Assembly (NCBI RefSeq): GCF_040802235.1
Contig: NC_133170.1
Span: forward strand, 7,765,001-7,829,000
DNA: 64,000 bases
DNA from: Manis javanica
Lineage: Eukaryota; Chordata; Mammalia; Pholidota; Manidae
Direction of reading: 5' to 3'
Shown: piece after piece, positions 25,661 through 36,800 of the stretch
How positions within the stretch are numbered: position 1 is the first letter of the stretch
Layout: each line of letters begins with the position of its first letter
The notes under the pieces: model-generated
The model's database searches: none
Told to the model about the DNA's origin: nothing
Seen by the model: the letters and a program-made list of their open reading frames with translations, nothing else
Translations under genes and position numbers: made by a program

Positions 25661-26222
25661 TATTTCCGACGCTAACTCGGCGCCCAGACCGGAGCCAAGC
25701 CCGACCCCGGGCCTGTTCCAAAGGCGGCACGGCGGCGGGCGGCGGGGAAGAGCCGGGGCGCCTCCGGCCAGCGGGCAGGGCGCCCCGAGCCGCTGACCCT
25801 CCTGGGAACCCGGGAAGGGCGCCCCGGGAGCCGAGTCTCCCGCCGCCGCCGCCGCCTCCACCCCGAGGCCGCGCCCGCGGCGCTCAGGGCGGGTGGGGAC
25901 GCGGCCCGGGACGGAGGCTGCGGGGGGTGGGGGGCGGCGGGCGGGCGCGGCTCCGGGCGGAGCGGGTCCCGGGCTGCGCTGCGGTCCAGGGCTGACGCGC
26001 TGGGCACCCCCGGAAGCTGCGGTCACTCTCCGGGCGGCAGGGGGCGCGCACCTGCCCGGCGCGTCCTGGCGGCCCGGGGGTGCCCCTGCCTCAGGCCCCC
26101 TGCCCTGCCCGGGACAGCGAGCGCGCCGGGAGCACCAGGCGGCCCCGCCCCACCTGCGCTTGGCTCGCGGGCCGGGGGCGCGGGCGCCGGCGGGGCTGCG
26201 GGGGGGCGGTGCGCGCGAGCGG

Positions 26223-26240
26223 GCATGCGCAGTGGGCGGG
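26223..26240 (+). promoter_or_regulatory. NRF1-like site followed by a GC box
   Basis: 'gcatgcgcag' matches one arm of the NRF1 consensus, and 'tgggcggggg' beside it matches an Sp1-type GC box. The pair lies about 200 bp before the TMTC1 start codon, so it could act in a core promoter. Function is inferred. Confidence 0.4.
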
Positions 26241-26443
26241 GGGCCGGCGATGCCGGGGGAGGCGCGGGAGCCACTGCTTATTCGCGGCCGGGCCGACTCG
26301 GCGGCGCGGGCGGAGCGCGGGGTGCCCGCGGCGGGGCCAGCGGCCGGCGCACCATGCCCGAGCCCGCCGCCGGGGTCCCGGCCGGGGACGATGCCAGGCG
26401 CCCGGGAGAGGCCAGGGCGGCGGCGGCGGCGCGATGGCGGTGA
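26225..26443 (+). other. Upstream open reading frame overlapping the TMTC1 start
   Basis: ATGs at 26225 and 26354 share one frame that ends at 26443, ten bases past the first base of the TMTC1 ATG at 26434. The ATG at 26354 has A at -3, a favourable context. If the transcript starts upstream of these, ribosomes using them would pass over the main start. Other upstream ATGs at 26250 and 26391 are in the third frame and run into exon 1. No protein family is recognised; treat it as a possible translational control element. Confidence 0.35.
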
Positions 26444-26735
26444 CAAGCCCTGCCCGCGGCGGCGGCGGGGAGCGCGCGCCCTCCGGGCGGCGGGGCTGCG
26501 GACTCGCGCCGGCCGGGGCCGCGGCGCTGCTGGCCGGGGCGAGCTGCCTGTGCTACGGCCGCTCCCTGCAGGGCGAGTTCGTGCACGACGACGTGTGGGC
26601 GATCGTGCACAACCCCGACGTGCGGCCCGGCGCCCCGCTGCGCTGGGGCATCTTCAGCAACGACTTCTGGGGCAAGGGCATGGCCGAGAACACCAGCCAC
26701 AAGTCCTACCGGCCGCTCTGCGTCCTCACCTTCAA
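26434..26735 (+). CDS. TMTC1: TMTC1 coding exon 1 (residues 1-100 and part of 101)
   Basis: First coding exon of transmembrane O-mannosyltransferase targeting cadherins 1. TMTC1-4 are ER multi-pass proteins with C-terminal TPR repeats needed for O-mannosylation of cadherins and protocadherins; TMTC1 is also reported to bind the SERCA2B calcium pump. I chose ATG 26434 because it begins the N-terminus I know for mammalian TMTC1 and has G at -3 and +4. A cytosolic head is followed by a hydrophobic segment at about 24-42, then the luminal acidic motif FVHDD (HDD at 51-53), WGIFSNDFWG (71-80), a sequon NTS at 86-88 and SHKSYRPL at 88-95. The HDD aspartates are the candidate catalytic residues of this GT-C-like family. 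The frame is open back to 26080, but that extension is low-complexity and unsupported. The exon ends TTCAA|gtgagt, phase 2. The gene continues past the window. Confidence 0.95.
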
Positions 26736-28949
26736 GTGAGTCCGTCGCCTCGCGGTCGCAGCCGCTGTGGGTTCTCCTGGGCTGGGCGAAGTTGCGGAAC
26801 TGGTTTGGGGGGCTGATCTCTTCTTACCGCCCCTTCCCCTCCACGCCGCCCTCCGCGCCTCTGCTCCCGGGTCCTCGGCCCAGCTGCTCGGGGCTCCCGG
26901 GGCGTTTCGGGCGGCACGAGCCGGGCAGTCGGGATCGAGTTTCTCCGGGGTCTGCGCGCTCGGCGGGCTGGGCTCCGGGCCAGGGGCAGTGGGTGGTGGA
27001 GCTGCTGCGCCCCCCGCTCTGCCGACGGCGGCCAAGTGAGCCCAGTGCGCGCCCAGGGAGCTGCGGACAGCACTTGTGCTTGTGCTGGTGACGCTTCCAA
27101 GTTGGGAATTCTCGGAGGCGCTTGGGCAGCTGTGCAGGTGGGGAGTGTACAGGCAATGAGGGGTCGCGGCCCAGGAGAGGAGCCGGGGTTTGGGGAGGAG
27201 CCGCGGAGGGAGCGAGGATCTCCCCCACCTACAGCTTTTGGAGCCCGCGGAGTCCCTCCTATCTGCCGGAAGGGCACCAGGTTTAGACTTTAAAAGGTGC
27301 AAAGTGAAGGAATGAGAAGCGTGCTATCCTCTGGGAATCCTGGTGTCCCAGTCGAAATAGTTTTTCTTTTACTACCTCAGAGTCATGATTCAGCATATCT
27401 GGTGTGAATAAAGTGGAAAGGGAACCGAGAGAACGCCAGGTTTTTGACGGTGAAATCTTTTCTTGAATTTTCTAAGAAGAGGGCAAGCCTTAGGTGGAAG
27501 GGCAGACGGGCTGATTCCAGGGCAGAGCAATCTCGTACATCACAGACTCCACCCCTTGTAATTTGGCTCAACATTTAAGCGTATAACGTGCAGGTCAAAA
27601 GCTATTGAAATAATATTAGTTCAGTATCAGAGTTTTTAAGCCTTTTCCCAATGGGTGTAATATGAGCCCGTCTTTATGGCCAAGAACACTGGAGGCAGGG
27701 TAGACAACTTGAAAAGTCTGCCCCAAGGCTGAAGGTCACGGTTTCTTGACAGGTGGCTCTGATGAAAAAAGAAAAGATCAATTGGTAACAATTCCTTGAC
27801 TTTTGACTTAATTCTTCTATTGAACGTTCAATGCTTTAAGGAGGGTGAGGAAATTGCATATTTGACTCAATATTTTATGAACGTTTGTCCTCGTGGAAAG
27901 TGGTTTTGGTTTCCGGCTGAAAGATTACCTCAGCCACTGAGTTAATTAGTACTTTCAGTTTTCCAAATATTTAAGTCTTTTTAGATAGCACAAATATAAA
28001 TGTTTATCTTCCAGATTGACTTGTGTTTTCATATGTTACACTGAGGGTTGATGGATAATTTCAGGTGTGGAAGTTCACAGCGTGAGATGTGCTGGACTTA
28101 TTACAGCCATGGAGACCATTTAGGTCCCTGGTCTGAGCAGTTTCTATTTTTAGAGGTCAGGATCAAGTAAGTGCCTGTGCCCACTTGGTAGACGGTGGGG
28201 AAGAAGAGCATTTTCGCTTCTTGACTTTCTAAGATGTTTTTTTTATTCATGCTGCAAATGGCTGGGACAGAAGAAAGAAGCAGAGGAAGGGAGTAGACAA
28301 TGAGTCAAGCAAGGCCATTGATGAAGAGGAAAATTAGCAGGGGGTTGGCAGAAAGGGGCAAAGGAGGAGAGTTGGCCAGGCAGGGGGCAACTCTGCTTTT
28401 GATACTCAAGTGATTATAAATGCAGGTTGGGTCTAAGATGCATTGCTCTTTATATATTGTATCTTACTATGTAAAATACACTTTTTTTTAAAGAAGATTA
28501 TGTGGCAGATCTAGGGAGCAATATGTCACTAATTGGTAAGACAGATCATTTAATAGAAAGATAGAAAGCTGTACTTCTTTAGAAAGAGAAAATTAACCAA
28601 TGTTTATCTGCTCACGGGCATTTGTTTCAATAAGATCTGGAGGCTTTCACTTGTCTCTACACAGTCACTTGTGGTGAAAGTACATCTCGTGCAAAAGCAG
28701 AAACCTGGACAGGCATAAGGGACCACATTAGTATGCCAGACCCATATGACTCTGAGGATTGTTACATGAAAGAATGGAAAAATTACATTTATTAAGTATT
28801 CATTGTGAACCATACATTATGTCTTCATAATTTTTATTTTAGATAGTGGGTGAAAATACTGTTAAAGTGGCTTTTAAATATATGCAAACTGTCTTAATTA
28901 TGTCTTAAATTAGGCTTCTTTGTATAAATGTCTTTGTGAATTCCAAGTT

Positions 28950-31410
28950 TTTATTTTTATTGTAGTAGGAACACTTATGAGATTTACTGTCTTAAAAAAC
29001 TTTTTAAGTATGCAATAAAATACTATTAACTATTGGCACAGTGTTGTACAGCAGGTCTTCAGCATTTTTCCTCTTATGTAAGTGAAACTGTATACCTGTG
29101 TAACAGCAACTCTCCGTGGCCCCGTTTCCCCCTGCCCTTGGCAACCATCATTCTGCTGTTTTTTTTCTATGAGTTTAACTATTTTAGGTGCTTCATATAA
29201 GTACAATCATGCTGTATTGGCCCTTCTGTGCCTGGCTTATTTCCCATAGCATCATATCCTCCAGGTCCATCCGTGTTGCTGTGAATGACAGGATTTCCTT
29301 CTTTTTTTAAGGCTGAATAATATTCCATTATATATATGTTTCTTTACCCATTCACCTGATGAAGGGTATTTAGGTTGTGTCCACATCTTCATTACTGTGA
29401 ATAGTGCTGCCGTGAACATGGTAGTGTTTATATATCTCTTTGTGATCCTGATTTCAGTTCTTTTGGATATCTGCCCAGAAGTAGGATTGGCTAGATCACA
29501 GGTAATTGTAATTTTTAGTTTTTTGAGGAATCTCTATACTCTTTTCCATCAGGATGACACTCTTTTACATTCCCACCAATAGTGTGTACAAGGATTCCAA
29601 TTTCTCCACACCCTTGCCAGCACTTTTTTTTTTTCATAAAAGCCATCCTAACAGGTGTGAAGTGACAACTTAGTGTGGTTTTAATTTTCATTTCCCTGAT
29701 AATTAGTGATACTAAGCATCTTTTCATACACCTGTTGGCCCCTATATCTTCTTGGGAGAAATGTCTATTCAAGTCTTTGGCCCATTTTTTTAATCAGGTT
29801 TTTTTTTTCTTTTATCTTGAGTTGTAGGTGTTTCTTACATAGTTTGGATATTAACAACATAATCAGATAATTGGTTTGCAGATAGTTTCTCTTGTTCCAT
29901 AGGTTATCTTTTCACTCTCTTGATTGCTGCCTTTCCTATACAGAGGCTTTTTAGTTTGATATAGTCCTAACTTGTCTAATTTTGTTTTGGCTGCTTGTGC
30001 TTTTGGTGTCAGATCTAAGAAATCATTTCTAAGTCTAATACCATGAAATGTTTCCTCTGTTTTTTCTTCTAGGAGTTTTACAATTTCAGGTCTTAACTTT
30101 TAAACATTTTAATACATTTTAAATTGATTTTTGTATATGGTGAAACATAAGGAATCAATTTTCATTTTTTTGCATGTAGCTGTCGACTTTCCCAGCAGCA
30201 TTTCTTGAAGAGACTATCCTTTCCCTATTGTGTATTCTTGGCCCTTTTTATCAAAGATCATTTGACCATATATGCATAGGTTAATTTTTGGCCTCTCTAT
30301 TCTTTGCCTTTGGTCTATGTACTTGTTTTTATGCCTGTACCATACTGTTTGAATTTCTGCAGCTTTGAAATATAGTTTGAAATCACGAAGTATGATGCCT
30401 CCAGCTTTGCTCTTCTTTCTCAAAATTACTTTGTATAGTCAGGGTCTTTTGTGGTTCCATATGAATTTTGTGATTTTTTTTTTCTATTTCTGTAACACAT
30501 GCCATTGAGATATTGATGTGCATTACTTTGAATGTACCCATGACTTTGGATAGTATGGACATTTAAGCAGTAGTAAGTCTTCTGATCCATGAACATGGGA
30601 AGTCTTTCTATTTATTTGTGTCTTATTTTTTTTATCAGTGATTTGTAGTTCTAATTGCACAAGTTTTTCACCACTTTGGTTAAGTTTATATTTAGGTATT
30701 CTCTTTTGAGGCTATTATAAATGGGATTGTTTTCTTAATTTTTTATAGTTTATTTTTTGTATGTTTATTTTGTATTCTGCCACTTTACTGAATTCAGATA
30801 TTCTAACAATTTTTGTTGGAGTCTTTAGGGTTTTCTTAACATAAGCTCATGTCTTCTGCAAACAGTGATAACTTTACTTCCTTTCTCATTTAAATGCCTC
30901 TTACACCTTTTTCTTGCCTAATCGCTCTGACTAACACATCCAATACTATGCTGAACAGAAGTGGCAAGAGTGGGCAACCTTGCCTTTTTCTTGATCTTAG
31001 AGAAAAAACTTTTAGTTTTTACCATTGAGTGTAATGCTAGTTGTGGGCTTTTCATAGGTATCATTTATGATGTTGCAGTGAAGTCCTTCTAAATCTAATT
31101 TGTTGGGAATTTTTACCATGAAAGCATGTTGAATTTTGTCAAATGTTTTTCTGCATGTATTGACATGATCAGGTGATTTTTCTCATTCTCCATTTTTTTA
31201 GTGTGGTCTATAACACTAACTGATTTCTGTAAGTTGAACCATCCTTGCATCCGAGGGATAAAACCCACTTGGTCATGGTGTACGTGTTAATGTGCTGTTG
31301 AGTTCGGTTTGTTTGTATTTTGTTGAGGATTTTGCATCTGTGTTCATCAGGAATATTGGCCTGTAGTTTTCTTCTGTACTGCCTTTGGCTTTGCATGTCC
31401 CAACACTTTT
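28950..31410 (-). mobile_element. Old L1, antisense, about 2.5 kb
   Basis: Read in reverse, this holds an L1 3' UTR and part of ORF2. Markers are 'cccttggcaaccatcattct' at the 3' end, then 'ttttaaggctgaataatatt', 'tatcaaagatcatttgacca', 'ctgctttggttaa'-like and 'aagtggcaagagtgggcaac'. Minus-strand frames such as 29515-29772 carry '[18 protein letters not shown]' but are broken. It is opposite to TMTC1 transcription, the usual tolerated orientation in introns. Confidence 0.85.
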
Positions 31411-31419
31411 AAAAAAACA

Positions 31420-32600
31420 AGTGTTTTTGGAGATAATTGTACATTTCTGGGCAGTTGCTGTTAATAATGTGGGGCTCCCTTACGTTCTTCATCCGTCTGC
31501 CCTCAGTGGTAACATCTTGTATAAACTACAGTACAATATCATGACCAGGAGACTGACACTGATACAATCCATAATTCTTATTCAGGTTTTACCAGTTTTA
31601 CATGTACTCTTTTTACTTTTGCTAAATGTGTACTTAGTTTTATGCAGTTTTAGCATATCTGTACGTTTTCAAGATTACCACCACAGTCAAGGTACAGAAC
31701 AGCTCTAGTGCAAGGCTCCTTCCTGCTTCTCTGTGAAGGCTATTGGTGCTTAATCCATAGCAAACCCCCAGTGCATAACACTCCCACCCTAACTCATAAC
31801 AATCACTAATCTGTTCTCTGTGTCTACAGTTTGTTGTTTCAAGAATGTATATGTGGAACCATATAGGTGAATGCATTAAGATTGGCTTTTTTTGCCCTTA
31901 GCATAATTCTCTGAAATTTATTTAGGTTATTGCATATCAGTAGTTAATGTCTTTATTGCTGAGTAGTATTCCATTGAATGGATGTACCACAGTTCAGTCA
32001 TTCTCCTTTTGAAGGACATATGGCTTGTTTCCAGTTTTTAGCTATTACATTCATTTGCAGGTTTTTATATCAACCTAAGTTTTATTTCTTTGGGATAAAT
32101 GCCTAGAATTGCAGCTGCTGGATCATATGGTGGTTGCATGTCTAGTTTTTTAAGAAACTGATAAACTGTCTTTTAGACTTTCCCGTAAGGAGTGTGTGAG
32201 TAATCTCATTCCTCTGCTTCCTCAGTGGCATTTGGTATCATCACTGTTTTTATTTGTAGCCATTCTGATTAGTAGGTACTGAGATCTCATTGTCATTTTA
32301 ATTTGCTCTCCTCTGATAGTTGATGGTGTTAAACATCTTTTCATGTGCTTATTTGCTCTCTGTATATCTTCTTTGTTAAAGTGTCTCTTCATGTCTTCTG
32401 TCCATTTTCTAAGTGGGTTTTTATTTTTTGATGTTGAGTTTTGAGATTTCTTTACCTATTGCAGATACCAGTCCTTTGTCAGGCATGTGGTTGGCAAATA
32501 TTTTCTCCCACTCTGTAGCTTGTCTTTTCATCTGCTTCACAGGGTCTTTCCCAGGGAAAAACACAAACCTATTTTTTATTAAACTAACTTATTATCTTTG
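31420..32600 (-). mobile_element. Second old L1 fragment, antisense
   Basis: Another antisense ancient L1 abutting the previous one: 'tcaagattaccaccacagtc' in the 3' UTR, 'gctgagtagtattccattga', 'gatgtaccacagttcagtca' and, near the right end, 'tggttggcaaatattttctc'. It starts over from a 3' UTR, so it is a separate insertion. Its 3' UTR resembles that of the old L1 at 8480. Confidence 0.75.
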
Positions 32601-33470
32601 ATGCATTGAATGAATGTCATGCATACTGAAACCTAGACATTCCCTTAAGAGTAAACAATTAATTAATAAAGACATATAGTGCTTGTTACTGTAATGATGC
32701 TTTCATGTATAGAAAGATACTAATCACAGTTTTTCTCAAATAAGAAATGGGCTGAGGTTGAAATGAGGAAATGGGTTTTCAGTGTCTACTTTTACCAGTT
32801 TGCGGGCAGAAGATGAAGTCGTGATGGCTCCGTACTATGTCAGTTTAGCTAAACTGGAACTGTGTTTCTTGGAAATTCCTTCCCTGTATTGTATTGGGTT
32901 GGAACTGGACACAAAAGAAATTTGAGATTTGGAAAGTGAAAGTGAAGTGGCTTTGTTCCTACTTAGAAGGTCACTGTAGGTTTTGGTGCTGTCGCAGCCC
33001 ATGAGGGTTGTCACAGACATGCTGGCGAAACCGCTGTTGGTGTGCAACAGAAACTAGGGCCGCAGCTTGTCCAGAACTCTCTGGGTCTTCTCAGCTACTT
33101 GTAATCAGGGTGCAGGAGTGTGTACAGCTCAGTGGGCAAGAGTGCCAGCCAGTTTGCAAGCCACTCACGTCATTAAAGTTGGGACCTTAGAGGTTGTGTG
33201 AAGCAGAGGTCTGGTCTAGTTCAGCTTTGTGGATTCCATCTCATCCGTCTTTTCCTGTATGTCAAGTTTGTCCAGATTCCGCTCCAGAACCTGCCCTGCT
33301 CGCTTTCAACTTCTGTTACAGGCACTGAAGCGGCACCCTTGCTTAGGCTACTTAACCAGCCCCACAATTCTGAAAGGTCAGCTCTCCGTGGTAAATTTCT
33401 TCTGCTCTGTCATTCCTGGTGGTTCTGCCTCTCTGGTCAAACCTTAACTGAGAAGAATGGTTATCTCCTT
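32601..33470. other. Unassigned mid-GC segment with a 16-bp palindrome
   Basis: The perfect palindrome 'cagtttagctaaactg' lies at 32841-32856. The surrounding 32730-33450 has the look of an old repeat or a formerly transcribed sequence, but I cannot name it. Open frames on the plus strand (33008-33521) lack splice support. Confidence 0.3.
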
Positions 33471-35120
33471 GTGCTCCTTGTAGTGAATTTAGAATTCTCA
33501 AAAATTTCTGTTCCTAGTTAGATTTTATATTCCATCTTTTCATAAGGTCATTTCCAAGGGCACACAGGAATATTTTTGGACCATTATGCGACAGAATCAA
33601 AACATCTGTGAAAACTTAATCTGTAGCAGTAACCTTTTTTATTTTACCTCTTTATCCTTCACTGGGCATGGCATGTTTTTAACTATGGAATTAGGGAAAA
33701 CACACTGAGTCACCCTGCAAACACTGAATCGACAGAGAATCAAACCCCAGGATGCCTCATAACTCCCACCTTGAAAAACAGCCCTGATTTAAAAGGTGCC
33801 TTTTTGTTTCTTCCCTATCCACTTCTTGAGAAGTAGCCCCTTCCGGGTTGTTGGCAGTGCCATTCCATACCAGCAAGTAAGTAGAAGCTTCCTTCAGCAA
33901 GGAAACCAGTGGTTTTAACCTACCAGAAATGGGAACATAAGGCAAATTTAAAGGACCTTTAAACTCTTGATTCTCTCTCCACGTTTAGGCTGTTAGGTCG
34001 TATTCTTCTAGTTTGCTATAAAGTTTCATTTTATTGAAGGCTTCTGATGGTAATATAAACCATAAGAGTGAAAGTAGGTGGTTTAAAATGTCAGAGTTAA
34101 AAAAATAGCATATTTTAATATGTGCAGCTGTAAGGATTTGCAGCAGTTGAATGTTTTAATTTTGAGAGCTTTTTTTTTGAAGCATTTGCATCCTTTAGCC
34201 ACAAATGACATGAAAATCACCATGAAAATCAGCTCCAGCCTCTGTGTCCAAAAGCTTAAAGAGATGGTGGCTTGTTCCTGAGGGTTCTGTCCCTTTTGGT
34301 TTGACCTCTGTGGGAATTTACTTTGTAGTAGTCTGTTGCTGCATGACCGATAAGTTTGTGTTTTAAGTCCATGTGAGGAGACAAATGAAAGTTGTTTATA
34401 TTGTTTGACTAGATGGCCTAGGATGTTCAGTGGTGGATATAGCCAAGGAAAAATATGGTTGGGAAAAATAAAGATGTTACAGAGAAAATTGAAAACATGG
34501 CCCCTAAAAATGTCATGCCAAACTGAAGTTGTCCTAGAAAGCCCCAGAGGAGGAGATTATGATTGTTGCCAGTCAGGATATGCTTCAGACGGCAGTCTGG
34601 AGCTGTCTGAGGGGTGGAAAATGAAAGGAGGGTATTTTTGAATCATGAGGGTTTTTATAGATGAGCCCCTGAATAAAAGATGGGGAAATGTCTTCTGCGG
34701 CGTGTAGAAAGCAATCAACCAATGTCTCTTCTCTCTTCCTTTGGAGCAACACTCATATTTGTCCAAACTTTGATTATACAGTCATCCCACTTTTTAAAAA
34801 AAGGGTGAGGAATGTTTGATGAAGCCAGAGTAATGGCAGTGCTCTTTTTCTGAATGGTAAGAAATGGTTTCTTAGAAATTTTGTTTGCTCTGACCCCTGG
34901 CCACCTCTGTGACCTCTAGTCTGTCAGTCTCCCCCTCATTCCATCTTTGGCAGCATTCTAGGGTCCTTGTTCCTCGTATAGGCCAAAGCCAGTGCTACGC
35001 AGGTGTGTTTCACCCCCCTCTCACCTGGGCATCGCTTTCTCTCTCAGCTCCTCTGGTCTCTGCTCAGAGGCCGTCTCTGCTCCCCATCTGAGAGCAGACA
35101 CGCCTCCGCATCTCACCCTT
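33471..35120. other. Intron 1 sequence, nothing recognised
   Basis: No exon signature or named repeat that I can support. Confidence 0.4.
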
Positions 35121-35129
35121 GCTGTCCTG

Positions 35130-35312
35130 CCCAGTTCCCTGCTTGTCTAAGGCCCCCACACCTCAGCCTGGCGTCAGAGGCGTAGTGTTGGCTGTTATCG
35201 CCTCTCCTACTGTGTGAGCTCCGTGAAGTGGGTGCAGCTTTAGCACCTAGAATGGGACCTGGCAAAGTAGGGGCTCAATAAGTTACTGTTCAGAGACCAA
35301 TGAGTCATTTTT
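35130..35312 (+). repeat. L2 LINE 3' end
   Basis: Sense L2 tail: 'tgtgtgagctccgtgaagtg', 'cctagaatgggacctggca', 'gtaggggctcaataagttac'. Ancient mammalian repeat. Confidence 0.75.
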
Positions 35313-35374
35313 GTGACTGCTCAACTTTTTCACGTTCATATTAAGGGGGCCTACACCTTTATAATATAGAGGAA

Positions 35375-35480
35375 AAAGTCTGGTTGACTTACTTCTTGGC
35401 TTATTTACCCATTTCTTCCTCTGTCAGAAAGTCTGGTTGACCTATTTCTTGGCTTATTTACCCATTTCTTCCTGTGTCAA
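35375..35480. repeat. 53-bp tandem duplication (two copies)
   Basis: Two adjacent 53-bp units, 35375-35427 and 35428-35480, both starting 'aaagtctggttgac' and containing 'cttggcttatttacccattt'. They differ at about four or five positions. It is a local slippage or duplication event in intron 1; no function is apparent. Confidence 0.95.
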
Positions 35481-36094
35481 AGAAGGAAGTAGAGGCAGAC
35501 AAGGAGTTTCCTGGACACACACAGACAGTTGCGGGGGGTCCTGCTTTCTGGGATGTGAAGGGGGAGCCTCGATTCTGACCAGGGCAGCCATGGCTGTCTA
35601 TTATAACCCGCTGGGGCTGTGCTTTTCCGCAGAGAATGAGGGTCTTTGACATGTGCGCATCTTCCTTCTCTTGCGTGGCACCGTCGCGTGTCGCACTTGG
35701 TGGGTGCTTATAGTGGTTGGTAAGTTTTAAGGCTGGACCCAGCTGCTGCACCTCCTGAGGCAAACTCCAGCAGTACACGGCGTTCTCCCCACACCCTGCT
35801 CTCAGGGGACGCAAATTCATCCAGGCCGGTGGCCTGCTGTCTAGAGGAATGGTCATTTTCTTGAGGTAGACACGAACTATCATTTGCTGGTGGATCAAAT
35901 GGAGTGGAAGGATCTGAAAACACTTTCCGAGAGGAGCTGCGACGGTGGCTTCTTCCCCTGGAGTATTTCACAACCAAGAGTGTGTCTGGTCCTCACCCCG
36001 GGTACCTGGAGGGAGCTTCTAAACCTGTGGCATTTCCCAAGTGCTGTTCATGGCGGCCTCCTGGGACCACACCTGAGTTGATGCTATGAAGGAG
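35481..36094. other. Intron 1 sequence, nothing recognised
   Basis: Moderately GC-rich with overlapping open frames on both strands, none supported as coding. Confidence 0.4.
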
Positions 36095-36800
36095 GTGACT
36101 CGGTGGACCTCCAGATAGTTCCAGAATGGGGGCTGGCTGTACTGGGAAGACCAGTCATATGATCAGAGAATTGGGGCTTTGATCCTCGGACGGCCCTACC
36201 TTCCAACCTCTGGGAAGGGAAAGGGGTGCTTGAGATTGGGTTCAGCCACATGGCCAGTGATTGAAACTAAGTAACAAGACCCCCATTAAAAACTCAGCAC
36301 TGGATCTTACTATGTTGATGGACAGTGACTGTGAACAGGTATGTGAGGGGGACTTGGTGAAGGGGGGAGCCTAGTAAACATACTGTCCTTCATGTAATAG
36401 TAGATTAATGATACCAAAAAGAAAAACCAAAAAACTCAGCACTGGGGCTCAGCTGAGCTTCCCTGGTTGGCAGTCAAACATCAGGGCACCAAGAGGGAGG
36501 TACGTCCTGAAGATACAGAAAGGCACACGCTTGGGACTCTCCCAGACTTTGTCCCAAGGGTCTTTTCTCTTTGGGTGGTTTTGAAGGATATGAAGGTATC
36601 CTTCATAATATAACTGTGCCCACAAGGACAATGCTTTCCTGAATTCTGTGAGTCATTCTTGAAATGACTGAATCTGTAGGGTTGTGGGAGCCCCCAGATT
36701 TGTGGCCAGTTGGCCAGAAGTGCAGGTGGCCAGGGGACCATGGGACTGGCAGCTGGTGTCTAAAGTCGGGGGAGTCTTGTGCAGGCATAAACAACGGGCC
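36095..36800 (+). mobile_element. Solo LTR-like retroviral remnant, sense, interrupted by an L1 stub
   Basis: The order of segments matches the type seen reversed at 21610 and 39670: 'ggaggtgactcggtggacct', 'aattggggctttgatcctcg', 'ccacatggccagtgattgaa', then after the L1 stub 'ggcacaccgctt'-like sequence, 'gaattctgtgagtcattctt' and 'gtgtctaaagtcgggggagt'. Boundaries are approximate and no subfamily is assigned (ERVL class suspected). No internal genes are adjacent, so it is a solo LTR. Confidence 0.6.
36304..36429 (+). mobile_element. 126-bp 3' stub of the young L1 family
   Basis: The stub starts at 'atcttactatgttgatggac', which is the reverse complement of the 3' UTR of the L1s at 2799 and 9388. 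It ends 'gattaatgataccaaaaaga', the element's 3' terminus plus a short A-rich tail. A perfect 16-bp target-site duplication, 'aaaaactcagcactgg', flanks it at 36288-36303 and 36430-36445. It is an extreme 5' truncation inside an older LTR. Confidence 0.9.

Larger units (their letters stand above)
25675..27220 (+). promoter_or_regulatory. TMTC1: CpG island with TMTC1 promoter and 5' UTR
   Basis: Base composition changes abruptly to very GC-rich and CpG-dense from about 25,675 to 27,220, in contrast to AT-rich DNA on both sides. It covers coding exon 1 and the first part of intron 1. Visible elements are an NRF1-like 'gcatgcgcag' at 26223-26232, directly followed by GC-box sequence ('tgggcgggg'), other GC boxes, a (CCG)n run at 25840-25855 and a (GGC)n run just before the start codon. 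No TATA box is evident, which fits a dispersed CpG-island promoter. The transcription start cannot be set from sequence alone. Very long open frames on both strands here are a by-product of few stop codons in GC-rich DNA. Confidence 0.85.

Noticed and set aside
25634..26446. 270-codon open frame on the minus strand across the CpG island (and a 307-codon one on the plus strand)
   Set aside because: GC-rich DNA has few stop codons. The products are Arg/Ala/Gly/Pro low-complexity with no family resemblance, and the plus-strand frame is not that of TMTC1.
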